Positions 9,713 through 18,287 of a DNA stretch of 64,000 bases are shown piece by piece (the stretch's first letter is position 1; each line of letters starts with the position of its first letter). The notes under the pieces are model-generated. The model did not search any database and was not told the origin of the DNA. It saw only the letters and a list, made by a program, of their open reading frames with translations. The position numbers and the translations under genes are program-made. Origin of the DNA: Beutenbergia cavernae DSM 12333 (lineage in GTDB: Bacteria; Actinomycetota; Actinomycetes; Actinomycetales; Beutenbergiaceae); NCBI RefSeq assembly GCF_000023105.1, contig NC_012669.1, forward strand, positions 2,853,025 to 2,917,024, written 5' to 3'.

Positions 9713-10870
9713 TCAGTTGCCGCCCTCCACGAGCTCGACGTCGATCGGCTCGTAGGCGTCGCCCGTGACGTCGACGCCGTCGGCCTCGAGGTCCGCGACC
9801 GCCTGCTCGACGTACTGCATGTCGATCGCCGTGTCCGGCGGCGGCGCGGTGATGATCGTCGCGCCGGTCTCGTTGTGGGTCGCCATCGCCATGTCGACCG
9901 TCGCGTCCCAGGCGGCCATGTCGGCGACGCCGATCCCGTCGGGCGAGGGCCAGATGAGCTTGTTCACCTCGTTGACCATCCACAGCTGGTGGCTCGCACC
10001 GAGCTGCGAACCGGCCGCCGTCACGACGTCCGCCGCCGCCTGCGGGTCCTCGCGAGCGTCGACCCAGCCGCGGAGGCTCGCCCGCAGGAACGCGACGGTC
10101 GTCTCGCGGTACTCCTCGTCGTCGGCGAGCCGGCCGGCGTCGGCCCAGATCGCGTCCTGCAGCATCGCGGTGCCGACGTCGTTGTAGTCGATGACGTTGA
10201 GGTCCTCCGGCTGGTACAGCTCGCCCGTGTCCGGGTTCACCGTCTCGAGCACCTGCGCGTACTCGTTGTACGTCATCGCCTGCGCCGCCTCGATGTCGCC
10301 GGCGAGGAACGCGTTCATCGTGAAGTCCTGCGTGACGAGCTCGATGTCCTCGACGGTCAGCTCGGCCTGGTCCAGCGCCGCGAAGATCTCCCACTCGTTG
10401 CCGAACCCCCACGACCCGACGCTGCGCCCGGCGAAGTCGTCCACCGACGTGATGCCGGAGTCGGCCATCGACAGCTGCAGGGTCCCGGACCGCTGGAACA
10501 CCTGCGCGACGTTCGTGATGTCCGCGCCCTGCTCGATCGAACCGAGCACCTTCGGCACCCATGCGATCGCGTAGTCCACCTCGCCGGTCGCGAGCGCGTC
10601 CTGCGGCACGATGTCGCCGCCCGACTCCACGATCTCGACCTCGAGGCCCTCGTCCGCGTAGTACCCGTTCTCCTGCGCCAGGAAGTACCCGGCGAACTGG
10701 CCCTGGGTGAGCCACTGCAGCTGCAGCCGGACCTGGGTGACCTCGCCCTCCGCCCCGCTCTCCGACGTCGGGTCCTCCCCGCCGGTCCCGCTGCCGTCCG
10801 TCGTGCACGCGGCCAGCAGGGTGACGCCGACGACGGCGCTGACGCCCATGGTGAGATGTGTTCGTCTCAT
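9713..10870 (-). CDS. ABC transporter substrate-binding lipoprotein, NMT1/THI5-like (pyrimidine-type)
   Basis: Predicted 385-aa extracytoplasmic binding protein. A short signal peptide ends in the lipobox LAAC near residue 20, followed by an acidic Gly/Ser linker. The mature start reads QLQWLTQGQFAGYFLAQ, then NGYYADEGLEVEIVESGG, the usual opening of NMT1/THI5-like domains that bind thiamine-precursor pyrimidines and related ring compounds. ATG 10870 is chosen because AGAGAGG precedes it and it starts the signal peptide; the open frame continues upstream but without homology. It lies 43 bp after the second permease. A pyrimidine or dihydropyrimidine ligand is inferred from the operon. Confidence 0.88.
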   Translation of the reverse strand: MRRTHLTMGVSAVVGVTLLAACTTDGSGTGGEDPTSESGAEGEVTQVRLQLQWLTQGQFAGYFLAQENGYYADEGLEVEIVESGGDIVPQDALATGEVDYAIAWVPKVLGSIEQGADITNVAQVFQRSGTLQLSMADSGITSVDDFAGRSVGSWGFGNEWEIFAALDQAELTVEDIELVTQDFTMNAFLAGDIEAAQAMTYNEYAQVLETVNPDTGELYQPEDLNVIDYNDVGTAMLQDAIWADAGRLADDEEYRETTVAFLRASLRGWVDAREDPQAAADVVTAAGSQLGASHQLWMVNEVNKLIWPSPDGIGVADMAAWDATVDMAMATHNETGATIITAPPPDTAIDMQYVEQAVADLEADGVDVTGDAYEPIDVELVEGGN

Positions 10871-10913
10871 GGTCGGTCCTCTCTGTGCGGTTCGATCTCG
10901 GATGTGTCCCGGC

Positions 10914-11672
10914 TCAGCGGCGCCGGCGGGCGAGCACGTACGTCTCGAGCGCCGTCGTCCCGACGTAGAAGACGAGCCCCAGCACCACGGCAGCCACGAC
11001 GTACGACCACGCCCGCGCGTAGTCGCTCTGCGCCGCCGACGACGTGATGTACGAGCCGAGGCCACCGCGCGGGCCCCCGAAGTACTCGGCCACGAGCGCC
11101 GAGATGACCGCGAGCGACGACGCGATCCGGACTCCGGTGGCGAGGAACGGCACGGCCGCCGGGAGCCGCACCGCTCGCATGACCTGCCGGCGCGTCGCCG
11201 CGTACGCGCGCATGAGGTCCCGCTGCACCGGCGTCGTCTGGCGCAGCCCCCGCAGCGTCGTGACGAACACCGGCACGTACACCGCGACCGACGCGACCAC
11301 CTGCCGCGCCGTCTGCTCGCCCGCCCCGAACATCGTGTAGAGGACGGGCGCGAGGGCGACGATCGGGATCACGGCGAGCACGGCGACGAGCGGCGCGACG
11401 AGCTCGTCGAGGGCACGCCAGGTCGACGCCGCAACGGCGAACGCGGCACCGAGCACCGTCCCGACCACGAGCCCCACGAGCGCGTTGACGCCGGTCACCA
11501 CCGTCGCCGAGACGAGCACCGGCAGGTACGCGGTGATCTCGCCGAGGATGTCGGCCGGGCTCGGGAGGACGTAGGCGTCGATGTTCCCGACCTCGACCAC
11601 GAGCTGCCAGACGAGCAGGACCACCGCCCCGAGCACCAGGGGCGGCGCGACCCGCCCGAGCGCCGTGCTCAC
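10914..11672 (-). CDS. ABC transporter permease (NitT/TauT type) 2
   Basis: Predicted 252-aa inner-membrane protein with about six hydrophobic segments and the cytoplasmic coupling loop (QRDLMRAYAATRRQVMRAVRLP) that docks on the ATPase. GTG 11672 overlaps the ATPase stop as GTGA, so translation is coupled. It resembles the permeases of nitrate, taurine and HMP-type importers. Together with the upstream permease it probably forms the heterodimeric channel for the NMT1-like binding protein. Confidence 0.88.
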   Translation of the reverse strand: MSTALGRVAPPLVLGAVVLLVWQLVVEVGNIDAYVLPSPADILGEITAYLPVLVSATVVTGVNALVGLVVGTVLGAAFAVAASTWRALDELVAPLVAVLAVIPIVALAPVLYTMFGAGEQTARQVVASVAVYVPVFVTTLRGLRQTTPVQRDLMRAYAATRRQVMRAVRLPAAVPFLATGVRIASSLAVISALVAEYFGGPRGGLGSYITSSAAQSDYARAWSYVVAAVVLGLVFYVGTTALETYVLARRRR

Positions 11673-12517
11673 GCCCGCTCCACGGACGCCGCCGACGTCG
11701 GTGAGGCCGACGCGGATGATGCCGACGCCGCGCCGCTGCCCGCGTGCAACGCCTCGCGCACCCGCGTGACGACGTCGAAGAACGCGGGATCCTCGCGCAG
11801 CTGCTCCGTCCGGTCGGGGCCGAGCGGGACGTCGACCACGCTCGCGATGCGGCCGGGCCGGGGCGACATGACGAACACCCGGTCGGAGCAGAACGCCGCC
11901 TCCGGGATCGAGTGCGTGACGAGCACGACCGCGGCTCCGCTCGCGCGCACGAGGCGCACCAGCTCGGACTGCATGCGCTCGCGCGTCATCTCGTCGAGCG
12001 CGCCGAACGGTTCGTCGAGCAGCAGCAGGCCCGGCTCCTCGGCGAGCGCCCGGGCGATCGCCACGCGCTGCTGCATGCCGCCGGAGAGCTGGTCCGGGTG
12101 GGCGTCCGCGACGTCGTGCAGGCCCACCAGGTCGAGCAGCTCCCGTGACCTGGCGCGGCGCGCCGCCGCGGGGACGCCGTGCAGCTCCAGCGGGAGCTCG
12201 ATGTTCGCGGCGACGGTCCGCCAGTCCAGGAGCCCGGCCTGCTGGAACGCGATCCCGTAGTCCTGGTCGAGTCGCGCCTGCGCGGCCGGCTTGCCGAACA
12301 CGCGCACCTCGCCCTCGCTCGGTTCCTCGAGGTCGGCCACGATCCGCAGCAGGGTGCTCTTGCCGCAGCCGGACGGTCCGAGGAGCGACACGAACTCGCC
12401 GCGACCGACCTGCGCGTCGATCCCGGTGAGGGCGTGCACGGCCCCGGTGCGGGTCGCGAACGTCTTGCCGACGGCGTGCAGGTGCACCGCCGGGGCGTCC
12501 GCGGGAGGGGTGCTCAC
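11669..12517 (-). CDS. ABC transporter ATP-binding protein (NitT/TauT type)
   Basis: Predicted 282-aa ATPase. Walker A GPSGCGKST, the Q-loop region IAFQQAGLLDW, the signature LSGGMQQR, Walker B LLLLDEPFGALD and the H-loop VLVTHS are all visible in order. Residues after about 255 are a Ser/Ala-rich tail. The GTG start at 12517 overlaps the preceding permease stop as GTGA, and its own stop overlaps the next permease start in the same way. It powers the importer encoded in this operon. Confidence 0.92.
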   Translation of the reverse strand: MSTPPADAPAVHLHAVGKTFATRTGAVHALTGIDAQVGRGEFVSLLGPSGCGKSTLLRIVADLEEPSEGEVRVFGKPAAQARLDQDYGIAFQQAGLLDWRTVAANIELPLELHGVPAAARRARSRELLDLVGLHDVADAHPDQLSGGMQQRVAIARALAEEPGLLLLDEPFGALDEMTRERMQSELVRLVRASGAAVVLVTHSIPEAAFCSDRVFVMSPRPGRIASVVDVPLGPDRTEQLREDPAFFDVVTRVREALHAGSGAASASSASASPTSAASVERA

Positions 12518-13434
12518 GAGGGCGCCTCCCCTCGCCGGTACCGGGTCAGCGCGGCTCCCAGCAGCACCACGCCGCCGGCCGCCACGAGCCCGAGCAGCAT
12601 CGCCCCGAGGATCGGCGCCCACGACTTCGCCGGGTCGCCGCTCGCGGACTGCGCGAACTCGAGGATCGAGCGCCCGATCCCGCCACGCAGGCCGATCGAC
12701 ACCTCCGCCACCACCGTGCCGATGATCGCGTTCGCAGCCGCGAGCCGCAGCGCCGGGAGCAGGTACGGGACGCTCGCCGGGAACCGCAGCATGCGCGTCT
12801 CCTGCCACCACGTCGCCGCGTACGACCGCATGAGGTCCGTCTGCGCCCGGCCCGGCGACTGCAGCCCGCGCAGGGCGCCGACCGCCACTGGGAAGAACGC
12901 CAGGTACGACGCGATGACGGCCACGGACATCCACGGCTGCCACGCCATGCCACCGATCGCGATGCGCGACCCCCACCCCCGCACCACCGGCGCGAGCGCG
13001 ATGAGGGGAACTGTCTGCGACAGCACGACCCACGGCAGCACGGCGGACAGCGCGAGCCGGAAGCGCTGCATGAGCAGGGCGAGCGCGAGCCCGACCCCGA
13101 CGCCGAGCACCCACCCCACCGCCGCCACGCCCAGGCTGAAGAGCGCGGCACGAGCCACGGTGAGCCAGAGCGGCTCCGCGCCGGCGGCCCGCGTCGTGGG
13201 CTCGAGCAGCCGCGTGAGCATGTCCGCGACGTGCGGCATCGCGACGTCGTCCGTGCGCGGGAGGATCCGCAGACCGCCGACGACGACGCCGTCGTCCGGC
13301 CCGAGCGCCTTGTAGACCTCCCACACGGCCACGACCGCCAGGAGCCCCGCGGCGCCGAGCAGCGCACGCCGCGCGACGCCGCCCGTACGCCGCCGTCGGA
13401 CGAGGACCTGCGCCGGGTCGGCCGACGCGCTCAC
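12514..13434 (-). CDS. ABC transporter permease (NitT/TauT type) 1
   Basis: Predicted 306-aa inner-membrane permease. A basic N-terminus (VRRRRTGGVARR) precedes the first hydrophobic segment; a periplasmic loop and five further segments follow, with the EAA-like loop (RAQTDLMRSYAATWWQETRMLRFP) near residue 200. GTG 13434 overlaps the stop of the LLM oxidoreductase as GTGA. This ties transporter and catabolic genes into one translational unit. The open frame extends upstream but overlaps the oxidoreductase out of frame. Confidence 0.87.
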   Translation of the reverse strand: MSASADPAQVLVRRRRTGGVARRALLGAAGLLAVVAVWEVYKALGPDDGVVVGGLRILPRTDDVAMPHVADMLTRLLEPTTRAAGAEPLWLTVARAALFSLGVAAVGWVLGVGVGLALALLMQRFRLALSAVLPWVVLSQTVPLIALAPVVRGWGSRIAIGGMAWQPWMSVAVIASYLAFFPVAVGALRGLQSPGRAQTDLMRSYAATWWQETRMLRFPASVPYLLPALRLAAANAIIGTVVAEVSIGLRGGIGRSILEFAQSASGDPAKSWAPILGAMLLGLVAAGGVVLLGAALTRYRRGEAPS

Positions 13435-14465
13435 GCCGTCGCCACCGCCGCCCCAGCGCCGAACGCCGGGACCACGGAGTCGCCGTACGCCGCGAGCGTC
13501 CCCTCCATGTCGTCGTGCTGCAGGTAGCCGGCGAACTGGTCGACCCCCAGCTCCGCGAGCACCGTCAGCTTCGCCACGTGCTCCCGGGCCGTGCCCAGCA
13601 CGCAGAAGCGCTCGACGATCTCGTCGGGGACGAAGTCCGCGTGCGGGTTCCCCGCCCGGCCGTGCTGCGCGTAGTCGTACCCGTCGCGCCCGGCGATGTA
13701 CGCCGTCAGCGCCTCCGGCACCCCGCTCGTGGCGCCGTAGCGGGCCACGATGTCGGCGACGTGGTTGCCGACCATGCCGCCGAACCACCGGCACTGGTCG
13801 AGCATGTGCGCCCGGGCCTGCGGCGTGTCGTCGGCGATCACGTACATCGGTGCCGCGACGCAGAACCTGATCGCGGCCGGGTCCCGGCCGGCCCGCTCGG
13901 CGGCGGCCCGGACCGCGCCGATCATCCAGGCGGCGATGTCCGGGTCCGCGAGCTGGAGGATGAACCCGTCGCCCACCTCGCCGGTGAGCTCGAGCGCCTT
14001 CGGCCCGTACGCCGCCACCCACACCTCGAGGCGGCTCGCGGACGCCCACTCGAACCGGATCGGCGTACCGTCCACCAGCGCCTCGCGCCCGTTCCCCAGC
14101 TCCCGGATCGTCTCGACGGCGTCGCGGAGCGCCGCGAGCGTCGTCGGCCGCCCACCCTGCACGCGCACCGCGGAGTCGCCCCGACCGATCCCGCAGACGG
14201 TGCGGTTGCCGTACATCTCGTTGAGCGTCGCGAACGTCGACGCCGTCACGCTCACGTCCCGCGTGGCGGGGTTCGTCACCATCGGCCCGACCATGACGCG
14301 GCTCGTGCGCGCCAGGATCTGGCTGAGGATCACGTACGGCTCCTCCCACAGGACGTGCGAGTCGAACGTCCACACGTGACTGAACCCGGCCGCCTCGGCG
14401 GCCTCCGCCAGCGCGACGGTGCGCGCCGCGGGCGGGTTCGTCTGCAGGACGATGCCCAGGTCCAT
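13431..14465 (-). CDS. LLM-class flavin/F420-dependent oxidoreductase (TIGR03842-like)
   Basis: Predicted 344-aa TIM-barrel enzyme of the bacterial luciferase-like superfamily. The N-terminus (MDLGIVLQTNPP, then VALAEAAEAAGFSHVWTFDSHVLWEEPY) and the block VCGIGRGDSAVR resemble the F420-dependent CPS_4043 subfamily related to methylene-H4MPT reductase. Whether the cofactor is F420 or FMN cannot be read directly. It lies 8 bp after dihydropyrimidinase and overlaps the first permease. It occupies the place where dihydropyrimidine dehydrogenase would be expected, so it may make or consume the ring substrate of the pathway. An F420 salvage cassette sits about 5-10 kb away. The catalytic role is inference. 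Confidence 0.85.
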   Translation of the reverse strand: MDLGIVLQTNPPAARTVALAEAAEAAGFSHVWTFDSHVLWEEPYVILSQILARTSRVMVGPMVTNPATRDVSVTASTFATLNEMYGNRTVCGIGRGDSAVRVQGGRPTTLAALRDAVETIRELGNGREALVDGTPIRFEWASASRLEVWVAAYGPKALELTGEVGDGFILQLADPDIAAWMIGAVRAAAERAGRDPAAIRFCVAAPMYVIADDTPQARAHMLDQCRWFGGMVGNHVADIVARYGATSGVPEALTAYIAGRDGYDYAQHGRAGNPHADFVPDEIVERFCVLGTAREHVAKLTVLAELGVDQFAGYLQHDDMEGTLAAYGDSVVPAFGAGAAVATA

Positions 14466-14473
14466 CGCTCCCC

Positions 14474-15910
14474 CTACGCCAGGTACTGCGTGAGACCGCG
14501 GCGGAGGTACTCCCCGTGGCCGGGACGGCCGTGGAACTGCCCGTCGGCGACCACCACCTCACCGCGGGAGAGCACGACGTCGACGTGCCCGTCCACCTCG
14601 AAGCCCTCCCAGGCGGAGTGGTCCATGTTCATGTGGTGGGTCTTGCCCACGCCGATGCTCGTGCGGCCGCGCGGGTCGTAGACGACGACGTCGGCGTCCG
14701 CCCCGGGCGCGATCACGCCCTTGCGGCCGGCGAGCCCGAACATCCGGGCCGGCGTCGTCGACGTGAGCTCCACCCAGCGCTCGAGCGTGATCTCACCCGT
14801 CACGACGCCCTGGTACATGAGGTCCATGCGGTGCTCCACGGAGCCGATCCCGTTCGGGATCTTCCGGAAGTCGCCGAGGCCGAGCTCCTTCTGGTCCTTC
14901 ATGCAGAACGGGCAGTGGTCGGTCGAGACCATCTGCAGGTCGTTCGTCCGCAGCGCCCGCCACATCGACTCCTGGTGGCCCTCCGCTCGGGAGCGCAGCG
15001 GCGTCGAGCACACCCACTTGGCACCCTCGAACGCCCCCCACTGCTCGCTGCTCGCCCCGAGCTGCTCCTCGAGGCTGAGGTAGAGGTACTGGGGGCACGT
15101 CTCGCCGAACACGTTCTTGCCCGCGTCGCGCGCTCCTGCGATCTGCGCCACCGCCTGCTTCGCACTCACGTGCACGACGTAAAGCGGAGCCCCGGTCACG
15201 TCCGCGAGCATGATCGCCCGGTGCGTCGCCTCCTCCTCGAGCTGCCACGCCCGGGCGACCCCGTGGAAGTACGGGTCGGTGCGGCCCGACTCCGCCAGCT
15301 GCGCAGCAAGGACGTCGATCGCCGGGCCGTTCTCGGCGTGCATCATCGTGAGCAGCCCCAGGTCCGCGGCCTTCTGCATCGCGCGCAGCACCTGCGCGTC
15401 GTCCGAGTAGAAGACGCCCGGGTAGGCCATGAACAGCTTGTAGCTCGTGATCCCCTCCTCGACGAGACGCTCCATGGCCTTGAGCGCGTCGTCGTCGACC
15501 CCGCCGATGATCTGGTGGAAGCCGTAGTCCACAGCACAGTTCCCGGCCGCCTTCTCGTGCCACGCGGCGAGCCCGTCCTCGACGCGCTCGCCGGTGCGCT
15601 GCACGGCGAAGTCGATGATCGACGTCGTCCCGCCCCACGCGGCGGCGATCGTGCCGGTTTCGAACGTGTCCGACGCCTCGGTGCCGCCGAACGGGAGCTG
15701 CATGTGCGTGTGCGCGTCGATGCCGCCGGGGATCACGTACTTGCCGCTCGCGTCGATCACGCGGTCGACGGAGCCGGCCAGGTCGTGGCCGAGGAGCGTC
15801 GACCCGGGTGCCAGGACGGCGGCGATCCGGGTGCCGTCGACGAGCACGTCCGCGGGGCCGCGCCCTGTCGCGCTCACCACCTCGCCTCCGGTGAGGAGTG
15901 TGGTCGTCAT
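14474..15910 (-). CDS. hydA: dihydropyrimidinase / D-hydantoinase
   Basis: Predicted 478-aa cyclic amidohydrolase opening dihydrouracil, dihydrothymine or hydantoins to N-carbamoyl amino acids. The binuclear metal ligands of the family are all visible: HTH at 67-69, the carboxylated lysine K158 in ITSYKLFMAYPG, H191 in MMHAEN, H247 in YVVHVS and D331 in STDHCPF. Length fits dihydropyrimidinases. The start ATG 15910 follows a strong GGAAGGAA. It is second in the operon, 28 bp after the beta-ureidopropionase. Confidence 0.93.
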   Translation of the reverse strand: MTTTLLTGGEVVSATGRGPADVLVDGTRIAAVLAPGSTLLGHDLAGSVDRVIDASGKYVIPGGIDAHTHMQLPFGGTEASDTFETGTIAAAWGGTTSIIDFAVQRTGERVEDGLAAWHEKAAGNCAVDYGFHQIIGGVDDDALKAMERLVEEGITSYKLFMAYPGVFYSDDAQVLRAMQKAADLGLLTMMHAENGPAIDVLAAQLAESGRTDPYFHGVARAWQLEEEATHRAIMLADVTGAPLYVVHVSAKQAVAQIAGARDAGKNVFGETCPQYLYLSLEEQLGASSEQWGAFEGAKWVCSTPLRSRAEGHQESMWRALRTNDLQMVSTDHCPFCMKDQKELGLGDFRKIPNGIGSVEHRMDLMYQGVVTGEITLERWVELTSTTPARMFGLAGRKGVIAPGADADVVVYDPRGRTSIGVGKTHHMNMDHSAWEGFEVDGHVDVVLSRGEVVVADGQFHGRPGHGEYLRRGLTQYLA

Positions 15911-15938
15911 CGTGGGTTCCTTCCTGCCGTCGGTCCGC

Positions 15939-16787
15939 TCACGGCCGGGTCAACGAGTCGTAGGCGTCCGGACGGCGGTCGCGGTAGAACTGCCACTGCT
16001 CCCGCAGGGTCCGCACGTGGCCGAGGTCGACGTCCCGCACGATGTACCCGGCTTCCGTGTCGCTGGCCTTCTCGCCGACGAGGTTCCCGTCCGGACCCAC
16101 CACGTACGAGCTGCCGTAGAACGCCACGGCGTCGTCGCCGTACTCGTTCGTCTCCGCACCGACCCGGTTGTTCGCCGCGACGAAGTAGCCGTTGGCGATC
16201 GCCGCCGCCGGTTGCTCGATGTCCCACAGCCGGTTCGACAACCCCGGCTTGGTGGCGTTCGGGTTGAACACGATCTCCGCTCCCGCGAGCCCGAGCGCAC
16301 GCCAGCCCTCCGGGAAGTGGCGGTCGTAGCAGATGTACACGCCGACCCGCCCGACGGCCGTGTCGAAGACCGGCCAGCCCAGGTTCCCGGGCCGGAAGTA
16401 GAACTTCTCCCAGAACTTCGGCAGGTGCGGGATGTGGTGCTTGCGATACTTGCCGAGGTACGTGCCGTCAGCGTCGACGACCGCTGCGGTGTTGTAGAGG
16501 ATCCCGGGCTGCTCCTCCTCGTACACCGGGAGGACGAGGACGACGCCGAGCTCCTGGGCGAGCGAGGCGAACCGGTCGGTCGTCGGGCCGGGCACCGACT
16601 CGGCGAAGTCGTAGTACGACGGGTCCTGCGTGATGCCGAAGTACGGGCCCGTGAACAGCTCCTGGAAGGCGATCACCTGGGCACCGTCGGCTGCCGCGTC
16701 GCGGGCGTACTGCTCGTGCAGGTCGGCCATGCTCTCCCGGTCGCCCGTCCACGGCGTCTGCGTCAGCCCCACCCGGATGATGCTCAT
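15939..16787 (-). CDS. beta-ureidopropionase / N-carbamoyl amidohydrolase (nitrilase superfamily)
   Basis: Predicted 282-aa carbon-nitrogen hydrolase. The Glu-Lys-Cys triad is readable as E43 (FQELF), K116 (KYRKHHIP) and C153 (YICYDRHFPE). Family members with this pattern release CO2 and NH3 from N-carbamoyl-beta-alanine. GAGGAAGG precedes ATG 16787. It is the first gene of the nine-gene operon and lies 153 bp downstream of a GlnR-type site, so nitrogen limitation is the likely inducing signal. Confidence 0.92.
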   Translation of the reverse strand: MSIIRVGLTQTPWTGDRESMADLHEQYARDAAADGAQVIAFQELFTGPYFGITQDPSYYDFAESVPGPTTDRFASLAQELGVVLVLPVYEEEQPGILYNTAAVVDADGTYLGKYRKHHIPHLPKFWEKFYFRPGNLGWPVFDTAVGRVGVYICYDRHFPEGWRALGLAGAEIVFNPNATKPGLSNRLWDIEQPAAAIANGYFVAANNRVGAETNEYGDDAVAFYGSSYVVGPDGNLVGEKASDTEAGYIVRDVDLGHVRTLREQWQFYRDRRPDAYDSLTRP

Positions 16788-16928
16788 GTGCCACGGCCTT
16801 CCTCGCGTCGGTGCTCGGGCCCGCCCAGGAGCCCACGTCGGCGCCCGGCGGGAGGGTTCAGCCTGCCGCCGATCACCGACGACGGCAAGGGCTCGCTCCC
16901 GACGCCGCGCTCAGCCTGACGGAGCGAG

Positions 16929-16944
16929 GTTTCCGCGTCGTTAC
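16929..16944 (-). promoter_or_regulatory. GlnR box upstream of the pyrimidine operon
   Basis: On the minus strand the bases read GTAAC-GACGCG-GAAAC, an exact match to the actinobacterial GlnR half-site pair GTNAC-N6-GAAAC. It overlaps the TAA stop of the APC permease and points at the beta-ureidopropionase gene 142 bp below. A second adjoining pair is not seen. The 153-bp gap (16788-16940) holds no gene; a -10 could not be placed with confidence. GlnR activates nitrogen-scavenging genes, which agrees with the ammonia-yielding operon. Confidence 0.65.
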
Positions 16945-18227
16945 GGTGCGGTCGCCGCTCGCCAGCGCCGCGCCAGCACGGTCACTCCCCACGCCGACGC
17001 CGCGATCGCCGCCGGCCAGGCGAGGTACGCGCCGCTCGCCACGAGCAGCGCGACGACGACGACGAGCGACGTCACCGCCGCCCACCAGCCGGCCCCGCGG
17101 ACGGGCAGCAGGCGCAGCGCGGCGAGCACGCCGACGCCGTACACGACGACGAAGCACGCGGTCGCGAGCCTGACCAGCGTCGCCAGATCGAGCTCGAGCG
17201 TCACGGACAGCGCGAGCATGGCGCCCGAGGCCACGGTGATGACCACGAGGCTGCGCCGCGGGACCTCCCCCGCCCGGCTCCCGCGGGCCAGCCAGGCAGG
17301 CAGCGCGCCGTCCCGGGCGAGCGCCGCGCCGAGCTTCGCGGCGCCGGCGACGTACGCGTTCAGCACGCCGAACGTCAGGAGGACGGCGACGACCGCTGCG
17401 ACGGCGCGGCCGTGCGCGCCGAGCGCGACGGCGAACAGCTCCGCCAGCGGGGCCGCGTCCTCGCCGGCCCGCGCGCCCAGGACGGCGACGACGGCGAACG
17501 CGACGGCCAGGTAGATGACGCCGACGACGACGAGCGCCGCCGCCGTCGCGCGCGGCACGTCTCGCCCCGGGTCGCGGAACTCCCCGGTGAGGTGCGTGAT
17601 CGCCTCCCAGCCGACGAAGCTCCAGACGAGCAGCGCGGCGGCGGGGACGATCGCCGTCCAACCGTGCGGCGCGAACGGGACGAAACCGGCGGGATCGGCG
17701 GCGTCGAGCGATCCCAGGACGGCGACGAGGAGGAACACGACGAGCGTCGCCGCCAGCGCGAGCTGGACCCAGCCCGCCACGCGCACGCCCGCCCAATTGA
17801 CGGCGAACGCGGCCACGAGCACCGCCGCTCCGGTCAGGACGACGGTCCGTGTGCCCCCGCCGACGGCGGCCTCCACGTACGCACCGGCGAACAGGGCAGC
17901 CGCAGGTGCGCCGGGCGGGATGGCCGCCCAGAACGTCCAGCCGACCAGGTCGGCGGCGCGGTCACCGAACGCTCGCCTCGCGTACGTCGAGACGCCGCCG
18001 GAGTCCGGGTAGCGCGCGCCGAGCGCGGCGAACGTCGCGGCGAGGGGGACGGACGCGACGACGAGGAACAGCCAGGCGACGAGCGAGGCCGGACCCGCGG
18101 CGTCGGCGGCCAGCGCCGGCAGACCGATGACCCCGGTGCCGAGGACGGCGCCGACGTACAGCGCCGTCGCCTGCGCCGGCCCGAGGCCCGTCCGGCGCAC
18201 CGGGGCGGGACGCGCCGCGCTGCTCAT
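16941..18227 (-). CDS. APC superfamily amino acid/amine permease
   Basis: Predicted 428-aa integral membrane protein with about 12 hydrophobic segments. The first helix region (ALYVGAVLGTGVIGLPALA) carries the GxG motif of APC transporters. It shares helix patterns with cationic or neutral amino acid permeases, but the substrate cannot be fixed. ATG 18227 is preferred; a GTG nine codons upstream (18254) is also possible and neither has a clear ribosome site. It is on the same strand as the pyrimidine operon, but the GlnR box sits at its stop codon, so the operon probably starts after it. Confidence 0.85.
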   Translation of the reverse strand: MSSAARPAPVRRTGLGPAQATALYVGAVLGTGVIGLPALAADAAGPASLVAWLFLVVASVPLAATFAALGARYPDSGGVSTYARRAFGDRAADLVGWTFWAAIPPGAPAAALFAGAYVEAAVGGGTRTVVLTGAAVLVAAFAVNWAGVRVAGWVQLALAATLVVFLLVAVLGSLDAADPAGFVPFAPHGWTAIVPAAALLVWSFVGWEAITHLTGEFRDPGRDVPRATAAALVVVGVIYLAVAFAVVAVLGARAGEDAAPLAELFAVALGAHGRAVAAVVAVLLTFGVLNAYVAGAAKLGAALARDGALPAWLARGSRAGEVPRRSLVVITVASGAMLALSVTLELDLATLVRLATACFVVVYGVGVLAALRLLPVRGAGWWAAVTSLVVVVALLVASGAYLAWPAAIAASAWGVTVLARRWRAATAP

Positions 18228-18287
18228 GGCGCGAGTGTGCCCCCCGCCGCCCACACTCCGCTCACGCAGCCTCGGGCCGCGCCCGCG

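Noticed and set aside
8351-11047. An 898-codon plus-strand open frame opposite the aminotransferase and binding protein
   Set aside because: Composition is low-complexity Arg/His/Asp and the minus-strand genes are clear homologues.
16788-16928. A second GlnR half-site pair and a -10 element for the pyrimidine operon
   Set aside because: Only one complete GTNAC-N6-GAAAC was found; CAGGCT words are too weak to call as a -10.
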